64,000 nucleotides of DNA from Mycobacteroides sp. CBMA 271 (GCF_009729205.1 NZ_VTHB01000002.1:1-64000); one strand, 5' to 3'. Shown: positions 9,955 through 19,607, counted from the first letter of the stretch. Notes: a model not told the origin generated them from the letters alone. A program made the numbers and translations.

Positions 9955-11097
9955 TTAACCCGCCTCGCGATCCGCCGGCACCGACTGTGCCGCCGTCGAG
10001 CTATCCACCTCTGCGGGAGGCTTACGTATGAGCCGAGACTTCAACGAGATCGCATGCTTTTCCACCACAAACCAACTGAAGGCCGCCAGCGGCACGGTAG
10101 CCGCCGTCGCAATAACGAAGAACAGCAACAGATTCAGACTACCCAGGCCCAGCACAACCAACAGCTGCTGCATCGGATAGGCGTAGATGTACGTGCCGTA
10201 TGACAGATCGTTTCGCAGATTCAATCGGTGATTGTGAATGAGAGCACCCGAAACGATGACCGCGTACGCCAAGGGCAGCGCCGCGATATCCCGATAGTTC
10301 TCCAACAACCCGGAAACCAGCACGATGGCGACGCTGAGCGCGACCAGCGACCACCGTGCAGGGATGAGATCCTTGTACTGGTTCAGCAGCGCGCCAGCTG
10401 CGAACATCACCGCGAACCGAGCCACCATCTGCGGAATAGACGTCGCGGCGAAGACCGGGTACGAGAGATACGCCGTCGCACAAAGGAAAAAGACAAAGGC
10501 CGCCGGAACAACCCATTGCCGCTTCAGTAATCCGCACACGCCCAAAACAGCTACGGCGATGTAGCAGATCAGCTCGAAAACCAGGGTCCAGATCGACCCG
10601 TTCCACACCCCGGGCCATGGAACGCCTCTCGGTGTCCCATCGACACCCGCGTAATACACGTTCATCAGACCGTTGTTGATGACGTAGTCGATCGGCTTGT
10701 GCGAGGACATCAAATCCCCGACGGAGCCCCCCTGGATGAGAACGCTGACCGGAGCAATGACGAATGCAATGATCAGGAGGCACACCCACAGCCCCGGGAA
10801 GATCCGCAGGCCGCGGGCAATGGCGAAGTCTCGAAGCTTCGGCTTGCGCAACCAGCTTGCGGTGATGAGAAACCCCGAAATCGCGAAAAAACCGTCTACC
10901 CCAACCTGTTCGATGAGCTGCTCAAACGGCCGGTAGGTGATCGTTCGACCGGTTAGCGGCCATGAATGCCAGAAGATGACGCTCACTGCCAGCATCAACC
11001 GCCACGCGTTCAGCGCGTTGTTTCGCGGGTCGAACACCTCACCAAGCGTCGAGCGCCCGACTGGTTGCGATCCGCCTGCCCCGCTCACGCGGAACAC
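9955..11097 (-). CDS. atf2: Membrane acyltransferase-3 family, GPL O-acetyltransferase
   Basis: A 380-residue integral membrane acyltransferase (Acyl_transf_3/OafA-like) that O-acetylates GPL deoxysugar at the inner membrane. It has the family's early FDPRNNALNAWR segment, the histidine in VIFWHSWPLTG, VGVDGFFAISGFLITASW, and about ten hydrophobic helices. It is a clear paralogue of atf1 at 14347-15477. The M. abscessus group is known to carry two such enzymes acting on the two hydroxyls of 6-deoxytalose, where M. smegmatis has one. The GTG start at 11097 overlaps the end of gtf2 by 13 bases, so translation is probably coupled. Confidence 0.88.
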   Translation of the reverse strand: MFRVSGAGGSQPVGRSTLGEVFDPRNNALNAWRLMLAVSVIFWHSWPLTGRTITYRPFEQLIEQVGVDGFFAISGFLITASWLRKPKLRDFAIARGLRIFPGLWVCLLIIAFVIAPVSVLIQGGSVGDLMSSHKPIDYVINNGLMNVYYAGVDGTPRGVPWPGVWNGSIWTLVFELICYIAVAVLGVCGLLKRQWVVPAAFVFFLCATAYLSYPVFAATSIPQMVARFAVMFAAGALLNQYKDLIPARWSLVALSVAIVLVSGLLENYRDIAALPLAYAVIVSGALIHNHRLNLRNDLSYGTYIYAYPMQQLLVVLGLGSLNLLLFFVIATAATVPLAAFSWFVVEKHAISLKSRLIRKPPAEVDSSTAAQSVPADREAG

Positions 11098-12353
11098 CTT
11101 GAGAGCGCGAACCTCTCCATGGCATCGGCAGCGGCGACAGCACTTTCACCGGGTTTGGTCATGCCGTTCGCCAGCTCACGCGCCCTGTCGACGTAATCCG
11201 GAGCAAGGATCCGTCGCAGGTCTGCGACCAGAGATTCCCGGGTCGTTGTCGAAAAGCGTCGCGTAGTACCCACTTTCAGCTTCTTGACCTGACCACCCCA
11301 GAGCGTTTGATTGGCATCCATCGATAAGATCAAGGTGGGGACTCCAGCACGCAGACTCGCTGCCGTAGTACCTGATCCACCGTGATGCACGACCGCTCGA
11401 CAGGCCGGAAAGACGGCCGCGTAATTGATCGCACCCACCACCTTCACGTGGTCCGGAAGCTGCGCATCGCTGAAGTCAGTCCATCCGGCACCCACCAACG
11501 CCCGCTCCCCGAGCTCCGCGCACGCCGAGCCGATCATTTCGAGTGCGGCAGATGGCGATTCGACCGGCATGCTGCCGAATCCAAAAAAGATCGGCGGAGT
11601 CCCCGAAGCGATCCATGACGCAACGTCGTCATCAGCCTCGGCAGTCAACGCCATTGTCAGCGAGCCGACAAACGGCCGCAGGCCGTCCCATTTCGTCCAC
11701 TCGGCCGCCAACCCCGGAAAACACACCTCGTCGTAGCCCTGTATCTCCAACGATCCGCGCTCGGCAATCCGTTCCGGCGAGGGCGCTGACGCCCTCGGCA
11801 AGCGCAGTTCACGCCGCTGGGTGTCCTCCACTTTCTTATTCAGACGCCAAGCCAGCCAATCAAATACGGTCATCGCCAGGCGGCCCAATCGCGACGGCAG
11901 GATAGTGACAAGCTGACCATTAGGTCGCATCGGGATGTGATGCAATGTGACCAGCGGAATGTCGTGGTACTCAGCGACGTTGGCGGCCGGCTCCTGGTAG
12001 CTCTGCCCGGCGAACAACACGTCGGCGTCCTCGGCCGCGGACATCAGCGTGGTGTTCATCTGCGCCCAGCACTCGTCGCTGAGCTCCCACATCTGACGCC
12101 ACATCCGCCGTATGTCCCGCACCCGCCAGAAGGTGTGAAAGAAGAACGTCCAGAAACTGCGGTACACATCCAGCCAGGTCTTGGTGTCCAGCCCGTAGGA
12201 AACCGTCTCCAGCCCCGCCGCCTCCGTGAACCCCATCAAGTCGGGCGGGACCGCCATGACCACATGGTGGCCCCTGCGCTGTAGCTCACGAGCAACGACG
12301 ACGGAGGGCTCGACATCACCCCGCGTTCCGTAGCTCGCCAGCACAAACTTCAT
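11085..12353 (-). CDS. gtf2: GPL glycosyltransferase, GT1 family (Gtf2-like)
   Basis: A 422-residue glycosyltransferase of the GPL family, with MKFVLASYGTRGDVEPSV at the start and HHGGSGTTAASLRAGVPTLIL at the donor site. The ATG at 12353 matches the N-terminus of the two paralogues; a longer in-frame reading upstream was rejected. It overlaps atf2 downstream and follows a sugar methyltransferase by about 50 bases. By position it corresponds to Gtf2, described as the rhamnosyltransferase acting on the alaninol end, but sugar specificity is inferred. Confidence 0.87.
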   Translation of the reverse strand: MKFVLASYGTRGDVEPSVVVARELQRRGHHVVMAVPPDLMGFTEAAGLETVSYGLDTKTWLDVYRSFWTFFFHTFWRVRDIRRMWRQMWELSDECWAQMNTTLMSAAEDADVLFAGQSYQEPAANVAEYHDIPLVTLHHIPMRPNGQLVTILPSRLGRLAMTVFDWLAWRLNKKVEDTQRRELRLPRASAPSPERIAERGSLEIQGYDEVCFPGLAAEWTKWDGLRPFVGSLTMALTAEADDDVASWIASGTPPIFFGFGSMPVESPSAALEMIGSACAELGERALVGAGWTDFSDAQLPDHVKVVGAINYAAVFPACRAVVHHGGSGTTAASLRAGVPTLILSMDANQTLWGGQVKKLKVGTTRRFSTTTRESLVADLRRILAPDYVDRARELANGMTKPGESAVAAADAMERFALSRCSA

Positions 12354-12402
12354 CGCCTCTAACGCCTTTCGGGTGTCGCGGTTCAGTAGAGCGGGGTCAG
12401 AC

Positions 12403-13209
12403 TCATTCCTTGCGCCAAAACACACCGGTACCGTCAATTTCCACGATCTCCGCAGTTATCCCGTGCTTCGTGCGGTAGTCCGTAACGGCCTGCTTGCACG
12501 AGTCGAGGGCGTGGTAATCGTCAATGATGCAAAAACCACCGTGAGACAAACGCTCGTAGAGCCCGTCCAACGCCTGGATTGTGGATTCATACAGGTCGCC
12601 ATCGAGGCGCAATACGGAGATTTGTTCAATCGGGGCGTCATGCAGCGTGTCTTTGAACCAGCCAGGAACAAAACGCACCTGGTCGTCCAGCAAGCCATAG
12701 CGCTGGAAATTGGCCCTGACATTCTTTTCAGTCACTGCCAGGATGGGCGCTGCGAGATGCAGCCTATCGCCCTTGTCTGCCTTGTAATTCGCGGTATCCG
12801 GAGGAGGCACTCCCTCGAACGAATCACAGAGCCAGACGTTGCGCGAGGTGTCCCCATATGCGGCCAAGACCGCGCGCATCAGGATGGACGCGCCACCGCG
12901 CCACACTCCACATTCGACCAGGTCCCCGGGTACGTTGTCGGCGATCGCCGTCTCCACGCACTGCTGCAGGCTCGTCAGGCGGCGCATCCCGATCATCGTC
13001 AGCGCGTCCGCCGGCCAGTCCAGGCCCAAGTCGCGCTTATGCGCGTCGAACGGACGCTTACGCACGAGCACGTAGTCACCGAATTTGAAAAAGGGGCGGT
13101 GCAGCCAGTTCCAGCCCACTGGCACTAGTTCGTCGACTCCGTATCTCGTGAGGTCCTGCCGTAGCAGATCCAGATAAGCGGATCGAGTGTCGTAATCGGT
13201 CACGGTCAA
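12403..13209 (-). CDS. TylF/MycF-type sugar O-methyltransferase
   Basis: A 268-residue methyltransferase with the TylF/MycF pattern: VPGDLVECGVWRGGASILM (SAM loop, near residue 93), WLCDSFEGVPPPD, then LRLDGDLYEST and FCIIDDYHAL, which carry the metal-binding acidic residues. Enzymes of this family methylate rhamnose or related deoxysugar hydroxyls. It sits between another methyltransferase and gtf2, consistent with GPL rhamnose methylation. The start is either TTG at 13209, six bases after GGGG, or GTG at 13203. Confidence 0.82.
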   Translation of the reverse strand: MTVTDYDTRSAYLDLLRQDLTRYGVDELVPVGWNWLHRPFFKFGDYVLVRKRPFDAHKRDLGLDWPADALTMIGMRRLTSLQQCVETAIADNVPGDLVECGVWRGGASILMRAVLAAYGDTSRNVWLCDSFEGVPPPDTANYKADKGDRLHLAAPILAVTEKNVRANFQRYGLLDDQVRFVPGWFKDTLHDAPIEQISVLRLDGDLYESTIQALDGLYERLSHGGFCIIDDYHALDSCKQAVTDYRTKHGITAEIVEIDGTGVFWRKE

Positions 13210-13311
13210 GAACTGCCCCTATCTCCAAATGCCGGTGTCCCGTCCCAGCGCTAAGAATAGCGGTCCTGCGACGCCGTCGACACCTTTCGGTGCCGTCCAC
13301 TCCCCTTGTGG

Positions 13312-13339
13312 GGAATACATTTTCGTTAGTATCTGTCAA
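13312..13339 (-). promoter_or_regulatory. Candidate internal promoter in the GPL gene run
   Basis: TTGACA (13339-13334) is followed after 16 bases by TATTCC (13317-13312), inside an AT-richer 211-base gap upstream of the methyltransferase starting at 13209. A small hairpin (TCCCC-TTGT-GGGGA, 13301-13314) overlaps it. Confidence 0.3.
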
Positions 13340-13420
13340 GAATTCTTATGAACAAATGTAGCCAAATATCGGACGCCCACTCCGAGCGAAGGCCACACGG
13401 TCTTTCATTAATATTCAGCC

Positions 13421-14233
13421 TCATCGGAACACCGCGCGCGGGAGCCGCTTCGGCTCCTCCGCCCGGTGAATCACAACCACGGAGTCGTACACCTCGATCC
13501 GGTCGATGATGGTGGCCGCGAACGGCACCTGAACCTCCCCGATCCGCTTGGGATGGTCCTCCATGATCTGGTAGACCGAGCGCATATCCAGATAGTGAGC
13601 GTGCATCGCATCCATCAGCCACTTCGTGAAGTCTATGAACGATTCGCGCTGGTCGCGATAGATCGTCCAGTAGTTGGCGCATACGTCCTCCACGATGTAG
13701 ACCCCACCGGGTCGCAACCGCGGAAACAAGTACTGAAAAGATCCGATCATCTGCTTGGGCGTGTGCCCGCCGTCATCGAGAACCGTGTCGAACGGCCCGA
13801 ATTCGTCGACCACGGTTCCCAGAAAGCCGGTGTCCGTCTGATCACCGATCCGCACGTGAATGTGGCGCTTTGGATCGTCATGTTTTGCGGCCTCGGGATT
13901 GATGTCGAGGCCCACGATGGTGGCGTCGGGCAAATGTTCGCGCCACATCTGCAGGGATCCACCCCGATCGACCCCGATCTCAAGCATTCGCTCGGTCCGA
14001 ACCAGAGAGCGTTGGTAAATCGGCAGGTAGTGACGCAGCTTGTGGACGTTGACGGCCTTCTCGAAGATGCGGCCGATCGGGATATCGGCAGGTGACGAGT
14101 CGTCAGCCGACATCGAGACCGTCCGGGCCAGGTCCGGGCCCAGCGCGTCAAGCATGCGACGGCGGCCCGCGTACGGATAGCGCCGCGCGATGAATGGAGG
14201 TTTGCGCTGCAGCGCCAGGCGAAAGATTGGCAT
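13421..14233 (-). CDS. Class I methyltransferase of the GPL locus
   Basis: A 270-residue methyltransferase. The SAM motif MLEIGVDRGGSLQMW is near residue 88, followed by IVGLDINP, FDTVLDDGGH and GGVYIVEDV. The pattern resembles MycE-like and rhamnosyl O-methyltransferases with a DDGGH metal-site signature. The ATG at 14233 follows AAAGGA; the open frame continues far upstream but there overlaps atf1 antiphase. It lies between atf1 and a second methyltransferase, so a role in methylating GPL deoxysugar is likely. The exact position on the sugar is unknown. Confidence 0.8.
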   Translation of the reverse strand: MPIFRLALQRKPPFIARRYPYAGRRRMLDALGPDLARTVSMSADDSSPADIPIGRIFEKAVNVHKLRHYLPIYQRSLVRTERMLEIGVDRGGSLQMWREHLPDATIVGLDINPEAAKHDDPKRHIHVRIGDQTDTGFLGTVVDEFGPFDTVLDDGGHTPKQMIGSFQYLFPRLRPGGVYIVEDVCANYWTIYRDQRESFIDFTKWLMDAMHAHYLDMRSVYQIMEDHPKRIGEVQVPFAATIIDRIEVYDSVVVIHRAEEPKRLPRAVFR

Positions 14234-14346
14234 AGTCACGAAATCCTTTGCTGTTCTTTGATGTTCAAAGAACTCGGTCCACTCGCAGAATCCCGAATTG
14301 CCATACAGATCAGCCCGCCAACACGTTGTTGGCAACAAGCTATGGG

Positions 14347-15477
14347 CTAGCTGTCCTCGTGAGGTGACAGTGCGCGTTCGCGCCGTCCCGAAGTGTCCGA
14401 ATCCGCTGGCCCGGCCCGCGCTGCCGCGGCCTGATCGGCGTACTTCCGTTTGAGCCGCGATTTGAGCGCCAGCGCACGTTTCTCGACCAGGAACCAACTG
14501 AACGCCGCAGGCACTAGTGTCGCCCCCGCCGAAACAATAAAGAAGGCAAACGGATTCAAGCTGGCGAGACCCGCGACGGCTAAGAGCTGCTGTGTCGGCG
14601 AGGCATAGATGTAGACGCCGTATGACAGATCCGTACGTATGTTCATGCGCTTGTTCTTGATCAGCACACCGGAAACCACGACGGCATAGGCCAGGGGAAG
14701 AGCCCCGAGCACTCGGTAGTCGGGCAGCGTGCCCGAGGCCAGCACAATCACGACACTCACCGCGACCAGCGACCAGCGAGCGGGTATCACGTCGCGCCAC
14801 TGATACAGCAGAGCGCCGGCCGAGAACATGATGGCGCTGCGCACCGCGAGTTGCGGGATGGACCAGTACCCGGGGAATGTCAGCGGCGGCAGGAGCATTG
14901 CCGCAATGGTCGCCGATATCAATATCGCCGGAGCGGTCCACCGACGGGACGCGAGCCCTAGCAGCCCGAGCCCGGCCACGGCGATGTAGCACATCACCTC
15001 AAAGACCAGCGACCATAACGACGCGTTCCAAATTCCCGAGTAGGGGATATCGCGCGGCGTACCACCCACATCGAACTGGAGCTGCACCAACGCACTGTTC
15101 TTCAACATGTACTCGATCGGCGCGCTGGAGAACAGCAGCCTCGCGGCCGAGCCGCCCTGGATCAGCACACTCAGCGGAGCGATCACAAACGCCGTCACCG
15201 CCAGCACGACGTAGTACCCCGGCAGGATGCGAAGAGCCCGTGCGATGAAGTAGTCACGCACGCTCGGGTCGCGGAGCCAACTCGCCGTGATGAGAAACCC
15301 TGAAAGTGCGAAAAATCCGTCAACTCCCACCGAGAAAAGCAGTTGGAGAATTGCCTTCGATTCCACGACACGCCCGGTGAGGGGGAACGAGTGGAAAAGA
15401 ATCACCTCGGTCGCCAAAGCGAGCCGACACGCGTTCAGCGCGTTGTTTCGCGGATCGAATACGGAACCGAGCTTCAT
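14347..15477 (-). CDS. atf1: Membrane acyltransferase-3 family, GPL O-acetyltransferase
   Basis: A 376-residue multi-spanning acyltransferase, paralogous to atf2. Shared landmarks are FDPRNNALNACR, the histidine in ILFHSFPLTG, VGVDGFFALSGFLITASW, VLIQGGSA, and YGVYIYASPTQQLL near the C-terminus. The family transfers acetyl groups to sugars; in M. abscessus Atf1 and Atf2 act in sequence on 6-deoxytalose. It starts with ATG at 15477, downstream of the epimerase and gtf1, fitting co-expression of sugar supply, transfer and acetylation. Confidence 0.88.
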   Translation of the reverse strand: MKLGSVFDPRNNALNACRLALATEVILFHSFPLTGRVVESKAILQLLFSVGVDGFFALSGFLITASWLRDPSVRDYFIARALRILPGYYVVLAVTAFVIAPLSVLIQGGSAARLLFSSAPIEYMLKNSALVQLQFDVGGTPRDIPYSGIWNASLWSLVFEVMCYIAVAGLGLLGLASRRWTAPAILISATIAAMLLPPLTFPGYWSIPQLAVRSAIMFSAGALLYQWRDVIPARWSLVAVSVVIVLASGTLPDYRVLGALPLAYAVVVSGVLIKNKRMNIRTDLSYGVYIYASPTQQLLAVAGLASLNPFAFFIVSAGATLVPAAFSWFLVEKRALALKSRLKRKYADQAAAARAGPADSDTSGRRERALSPHEDS

Positions 15478-15641
15478 TCGCCTCCACCACTCTTCGCCGG
15501 GAGCGTCATCGTATCGCCATCTCGGTCCAAGATCCGGCTTTCCGACATATCTCCGCGGAGTTGGAAAACATTGTCACAAACAATAATTCATGGCCAAGGT
15601 AGGACCACCGGCCGCGACACAGCGGCCATGCCCAGACCCGC

Positions 15642-16730
15642 TCAAAAACGATTCGGGCAGCCCTTATCGATCCATTCGAGAAGTGCGTGCAACCCATCCT
15701 CGAGCGTCCACTTCGGGCTCCATTCAAGCTGTTCGGTGGCCGGTCCGATATCGCAGCTGGCCGCGCGCACGTCCCCGTCTCGAAACTTCCCGACAACGAC
15801 GGGTTCGGGCGCTACACAGAGGTCGGCGACCTTCCGGGCCAACTCGTGAATGGTTGTCGCAGTGCCAGAACCGATGTCAAGGGTGCGTCGCTCCGCTGCC
15901 GGCGCGTGCACCGCGGCGAAGAGCGCATCGACAACATCGTCAATGAACACGAAGTCGCGGACTATCCGGCCGTCTTCGTAAACCTCCAACGACTGTTTCT
16001 CACGTGCCAGTCGCGCGAAGAGCGTAACGATTCCGGTGTACGAATTGGTGAGCGACTGGCCAGGCCCGTACACATTCTGCAGGCGCAAGACGCTGAGGTT
16101 GGTGTCGTGGGCGGCGGCCCACGCTGCCAACAAATGCTCCTGGGCAAGTTTCGTGGCCGCATAGATATTGGTCGGACGGGGTTCCGTTCGGCCGGCGGAG
16201 CTCGGCAGCGGCTCCGACGATTCGCCAGCAGACCTCTTCGGGTCCCACTCACCGGCCAGCAGCTGCGCATGGCTGCGCGGGCGCGGATAGAAGACCTCCG
16301 CACCCGATTGCCACGCACCTTCGCCATACACCGCGCGCGACGACGCCAGCACCAGCTGATCCGGCACATAGGCCGCACGGCTCAGGCCGTCAAGAAGTTG
16401 GGTCGTGCCCACCACGTTGACCGAACCGTGGCGCGTCGCCTCCGAAAGCGACTGCGCCGTACCAGTTTCCGCAGCCAAATGGACGATTTGCGACGGTTCA
16501 AACAACCGTAGTACGGCATCCCAGTCGGGGGCATGGGTGACGTCTCCGGTGAACAACCGCACCGTCGGGGGAAGGTCGATCTCTCGGCCTCCGGCGTGCA
16601 CCTGCGGGTGCAAGACATCCATCACAGCAACGTCGTATCCCGCTTGGACAAGACGATTGGACAGCGTGGATCCGATGAATCCTGCACCACCGGAAATGAG
16701 GATGGATTTTGACGCACTAGCCTTTGACAA
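15642..16730 (-). CDS. NAD-dependent sugar epimerase/reductase for GPL deoxysugar
   Basis: An extended short-chain dehydrogenase of about 362 residues. The nucleotide-binding motif GGAGFIGS is near the N-terminus, followed by HLAAETGT, SSRAVYGEG and the catalytic YAATK. RDFVFIDDVVDA is typical of dTDP-sugar epimerases and dehydratases. A likely job is making the dTDP-6-deoxytalose or rhamnose donor for gtf1, since it sits between gtf1 and atf1. The TTG at 16730 is favoured because GGGAGG lies six bases upstream; an ATG at 16748 is in frame. Confidence 0.82.
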   Translation of the reverse strand: MSKASASKSILISGGAGFIGSTLSNRLVQAGYDVAVMDVLHPQVHAGGREIDLPPTVRLFTGDVTHAPDWDAVLRLFEPSQIVHLAAETGTAQSLSEATRHGSVNVVGTTQLLDGLSRAAYVPDQLVLASSRAVYGEGAWQSGAEVFYPRPRSHAQLLAGEWDPKRSAGESSEPLPSSAGRTEPRPTNIYAATKLAQEHLLAAWAAAHDTNLSVLRLQNVYGPGQSLTNSYTGIVTLFARLAREKQSLEVYEDGRIVRDFVFIDDVVDALFAAVHAPAAERRTLDIGSGTATTIHELARKVADLCVAPEPVVVGKFRDGDVRAASCDIGPATEQLEWSPKWTLEDGLHALLEWIDKGCPNRF

Positions 16731-16868
16731 GCCGAGCCTCCCGTTCATTGCAGAGCAGCTAGGTGACCCGCACGCACCGGTAATGCGTTCCGGGTCAATG
16801 ATATAGATCGATTCGATGGCACCGCGCAGGGCTCCGTCGCCAGCGACCGCCAAGAGGGGTTCACCGAC

Positions 16869-18128
16869 CTACGCATGGGCGGCCCTCCTCTCAAACAAGT
16901 CGGCGGCCCTCTCGACACTCTCGTGCGGTTTGGACATACGGGGAGCGGTCGCCCGCGCGCGGGCGACGCATTCCGGAGTGAGGATCTGGCCCAGGTCCGA
17001 GATCAGCGACTCTCGATTCGTGGTCGAAAAGCGCCGAGAGGTACCTACTTTCATGCGCTTGAGCTGGTTTCCCCAGAATGGCTGATCACCCACAGTCCAG
17101 AGGATCAAGGTAGGCACGCCAGCCCGGAGGCTGGCCGCCGTGGTGCCCGAACCGCCATGATGAACGACAGCTCGGCTGACCGGAAAGACTGCCGCATAGT
17201 TCACCACGCCGACCACCTTGACATGCGGCGAGGTTCGAACAGTGCTGAAGTCGGTCGCGCCGGCGCACACCAACGCGCGCTCCCCCAATTCCGCGCACGC
17301 TGAACTGATCATCTCGACTGTCTCCGCAGGAGATTCGACCGGGATGCTTCCCGAGGCGAAACAGATGGGCGGTCGCCCCGCGGCGATCCATGACATGACC
17401 TCGTCATCGGCGGAGGTCGTCAACTCCATGGTGAGTGCGCCCACGAAGGGCCTTCGTCCACCGTATTTCGCCCACTCGTCTGCCAGCCCATGGAAGCAAA
17501 CATCGTCGTACGCTTGGATTTCCAGCGATCCGCGCTGGCCGATCCGCTGCGGCGACGGGCACGTCGCCTTCGGCAAGCCGAGCTCACGCCGTTGCGCATC
17601 TTCGGCCTTCTTGGTCACGCGCCAGGTCAGCCAGTCGTAGGCGGTCATCGCCGTACGCGTCAGCGGCGGCGGCAGGAGCGGGAAGAGCTGACCATTGGGG
17701 CGCCACGGCATGGTGTGTAAGGCAACCAACGGGATTCCATAGAACTCGGCGACATTGGCAGCCGGCTCCTCATAACCCACGCTGGTCGACAGCAGATCGG
17801 CACCATCGGCCACCGACACCAGGGTCCTACTCATTTCTGCCCACTGCTCGGTAACCAGTTTCAGGGCCTGCCGGCATAACGCGGCCAGATCCTGAGCCCT
17901 CCAAAAATGGCGGGTCCACGACATCCACAGATCGCGGTACACGTCGAGGTGCGGCCCCACCTGAATGCCGTAGGGAACCGCCGAAAGCCCGACCGATTCC
18001 GTGAAGCCAATCAGGTCAGGCGGGACAGCCATCCGCACGTCATGACCCCTACGCTGCAGTTCCCGTCCGACAGCAACGGCAGGTTCGATATCGCCGCGCG
18101 TGCCATAACTTGCCATGGCAAATTTCAT
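16869..18128 (-). CDS. gtf1: GPL glycosyltransferase, GT1 family (Gtf1-like)
   Basis: A 419-residue GT1-family enzyme with MKFAMASYGTRGDIEPAV at the N-terminus and HHGGSGTTAASLRAGVPTLIL in the donor-binding half. It heads the minus-strand decoration run and lies next to the epimerase and atf1. By position it corresponds to Gtf1, described as the transferase adding 6-deoxytalose to the alloThr residue. The substrate is inferred. It is divergent from rmlA across a 477-base gap. Confidence 0.87.
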   Translation of the reverse strand: MKFAMASYGTRGDIEPAVAVGRELQRRGHDVRMAVPPDLIGFTESVGLSAVPYGIQVGPHLDVYRDLWMSWTRHFWRAQDLAALCRQALKLVTEQWAEMSRTLVSVADGADLLSTSVGYEEPAANVAEFYGIPLVALHTMPWRPNGQLFPLLPPPLTRTAMTAYDWLTWRVTKKAEDAQRRELGLPKATCPSPQRIGQRGSLEIQAYDDVCFHGLADEWAKYGGRRPFVGALTMELTTSADDEVMSWIAAGRPPICFASGSIPVESPAETVEMISSACAELGERALVCAGATDFSTVRTSPHVKVVGVVNYAAVFPVSRAVVHHGGSGTTAASLRAGVPTLILWTVGDQPFWGNQLKRMKVGTSRRFSTTNRESLISDLGQILTPECVARARATAPRMSKPHESVERAADLFERRAAHA

Positions 18129-18506
18129 TGACGGTGTTGACCTCCCCGATGTGAGTACGTGGTCGCAGAATGGCCGTCAGTGCTGTCGGTCATTATTACC
18201 GATCTCGCCCGTAACGGATAGCCTCAAATAATGGGCGTACATGCGTCTCCAAATTCCAAAACGGCAATGCAGCTACGGCCCAAAGAATTCCGTTTCGGGG
18301 ATTTCCACATGTAAGACAAGTATTTCGATGGAAGCGGCAATGCAATTAAAGCCGGCCCGAGCTCGCCCAACCTCACGATATCCATATGCACAGCACGTGC
18401 GGTGCGGAACCGTCCCGACAGACTTGCGTGGCACACCGTTCACCAACGCCACCCGGACGCCCGCTTCCGACCTTTGATTCCGTCGGCATTCTGCCTTCAC
18501 ACACGA
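18129..18506. other. Divergent control region between gtf1 and rmlA
   Basis: A relatively AT-rich stretch with no convincing gene; readings here lack family features. It probably carries the promoter for the minus-strand gtf1 run and, at its right end, for the rmlA leader. No clear palindrome was noted. Confidence 0.5.
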
Positions 18507-18512
18507 TAGGGT
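18507..18512 (+). promoter_or_regulatory. Candidate -10 element for the rmlA transcript
   Basis: TAGGGT fits the mycobacterial TANNNT -10 pattern, and a GTG begins seven bases downstream at 18520, the geometry of a leaderless transcript. No good -35 box was seen. Confidence 0.3.
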
Positions 18513-18519
18513 GGCGTAC

Positions 18520-18597
18520 GTGTTGCGCCACGACAACGTAGAAATTGTCGACGCCGCAACCGAACTCAACGAATCCTTCGTATTTGTCGTCGAGTAG
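18520..18597 (+). CDS. Possible leaderless small ORF upstream of rmlA
   Basis: A 25-codon reading from GTG at 18520 (in frame with another GTG at 18511), rich in acidic and hydrophobic residues ([11 protein letters not shown] at the end). Its TAG stop overlaps the rmlA ribosome-binding site, so ribosomes finishing it could reload on rmlA. Too short to support by composition; the case rests on promoter spacing and stop/ribosome-site overlap. Confidence 0.3.
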   Translation: MLRHDNVEIVDAATELNESFVFVVE

Positions 18598-18605
18598 GAG
18601 CACAC

Positions 18606-19472
18606 ATGCGCGGCATCATTCTCGCAGGCGGCTCGGGCACTCGCCTGCATCCGATAACGATGGGTGTCAGCAAGCAGCTGCTGCCGGTGTATGACAAACC
18701 GCTTGTCTACTACCCGTTATCGACGCTGATCATGGCCGGTATTCGCGACATTCTGGTGATCACCACGCCTGCCGACGCCCCCGCCTTCGAGCGGCTCCTC
18801 GGTGACGGCTCCGCCTTCGGTATCAACCTGCGTTACGCGGTCCAGCCGGAACCCGAGGGACTGGCCCAGGCGTTCGTCATCGGCGCCGACCACATCGGTT
18901 CCGATACGGTGATGCTCGCATTGGGCGACAATGTCTTCTACGGCCCCGGATTGGGCACGAGTCTGCGGAGATTCGAGAACGTCAGCGGTGGCGCGATTTT
19001 CGCGTACTGGGTGGCCAACCCCTCGGCGTACGGTGTGGTCGAGTTCAGCGCCGACGGAGTGCCGCTGTCCCTGGAAGAGAAACCGGCAAAGCCAAAATCT
19101 CATTACGCGGTCCCGGGGCTGTACTTCTATGACAACGAGGTCATTGAGATCGCCCGCTCGCTACGGAAGTCTGCGCGCGGTGAATACGAAATCACCGAGA
19201 TCAATCAGATCTACCTGGATCAGGGTCGACTCGCCGTTGAAGTACTTCCGCGCGGGACTGCATGGCTGGATACCGGCACCTTCGATTCATTGCTGGACGC
19301 GAGCGACTATGTGCGCACGATCGAACGCCGCCAAGGTCTGAAGATCGGCGTACCTGAGGAAATTGCATGGCGGGCCGGTTTCATCAATGACGACCAGCTC
19401 GGCGCGCGCGCCCAGGAGCTACTCAAATCTGGGTATGGGAGTTACCTACTTGAGCTCTTGCAGCGGAAATAA
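18606..19472 (+). CDS. rmlA: Glucose-1-phosphate thymidylyltransferase
   Basis: A 288-residue enzyme, the family's normal length, making dTDP-glucose from glucose-1-phosphate and dTTP, the entry step to dTDP-rhamnose and dTDP-6-deoxytalose. It shows the nucleotide-binding [11 protein letters not shown] at the start, [35 protein letters not shown] and [13 protein letters not shown]. The ATG follows TAGGAG by a short spacer. It supplies sugar donors to the adjacent gtf genes. A second, housekeeping rmlA would be expected elsewhere in the genome. Confidence 0.95.
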   Translation: MRGIILAGGSGTRLHPITMGVSKQLLPVYDKPLVYYPLSTLIMAGIRDILVITTPADAPAFERLLGDGSAFGINLRYAVQPEPEGLAQAFVIGADHIGSDTVMLALGDNVFYGPGLGTSLRRFENVSGGAIFAYWVANPSAYGVVEFSADGVPLSLEEKPAKPKSHYAVPGLYFYDNEVIEIARSLRKSARGEYEITEINQIYLDQGRLAVEVLPRGTAWLDTGTFDSLLDASDYVRTIERRQGLKIGVPEEIAWRAGFINDDQLGARAQELLKSGYGSYLLELLQRK

Positions 19473-19607
19473 TCCGATGTCTTGGCTGGCGGTAACAGAA
19501 CGGATTGGTGGACGTATAAATAGTTGTGGGTCTGGGTGCACCCCCGGCCTTGTGTTTCGCTGAATACGAAAAGTTGATGTGGTCGGTACGAGGAGGCAAC
19601 AGAGAAT

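Noticed and set aside
13421..14992. 523-codon methyltransferase reading including an upstream extension
   Set aside because: The extension beyond 14233 overlaps atf1 in another frame and does not look like a methyltransferase domain; the ATG at 14233 has a ribosome site.
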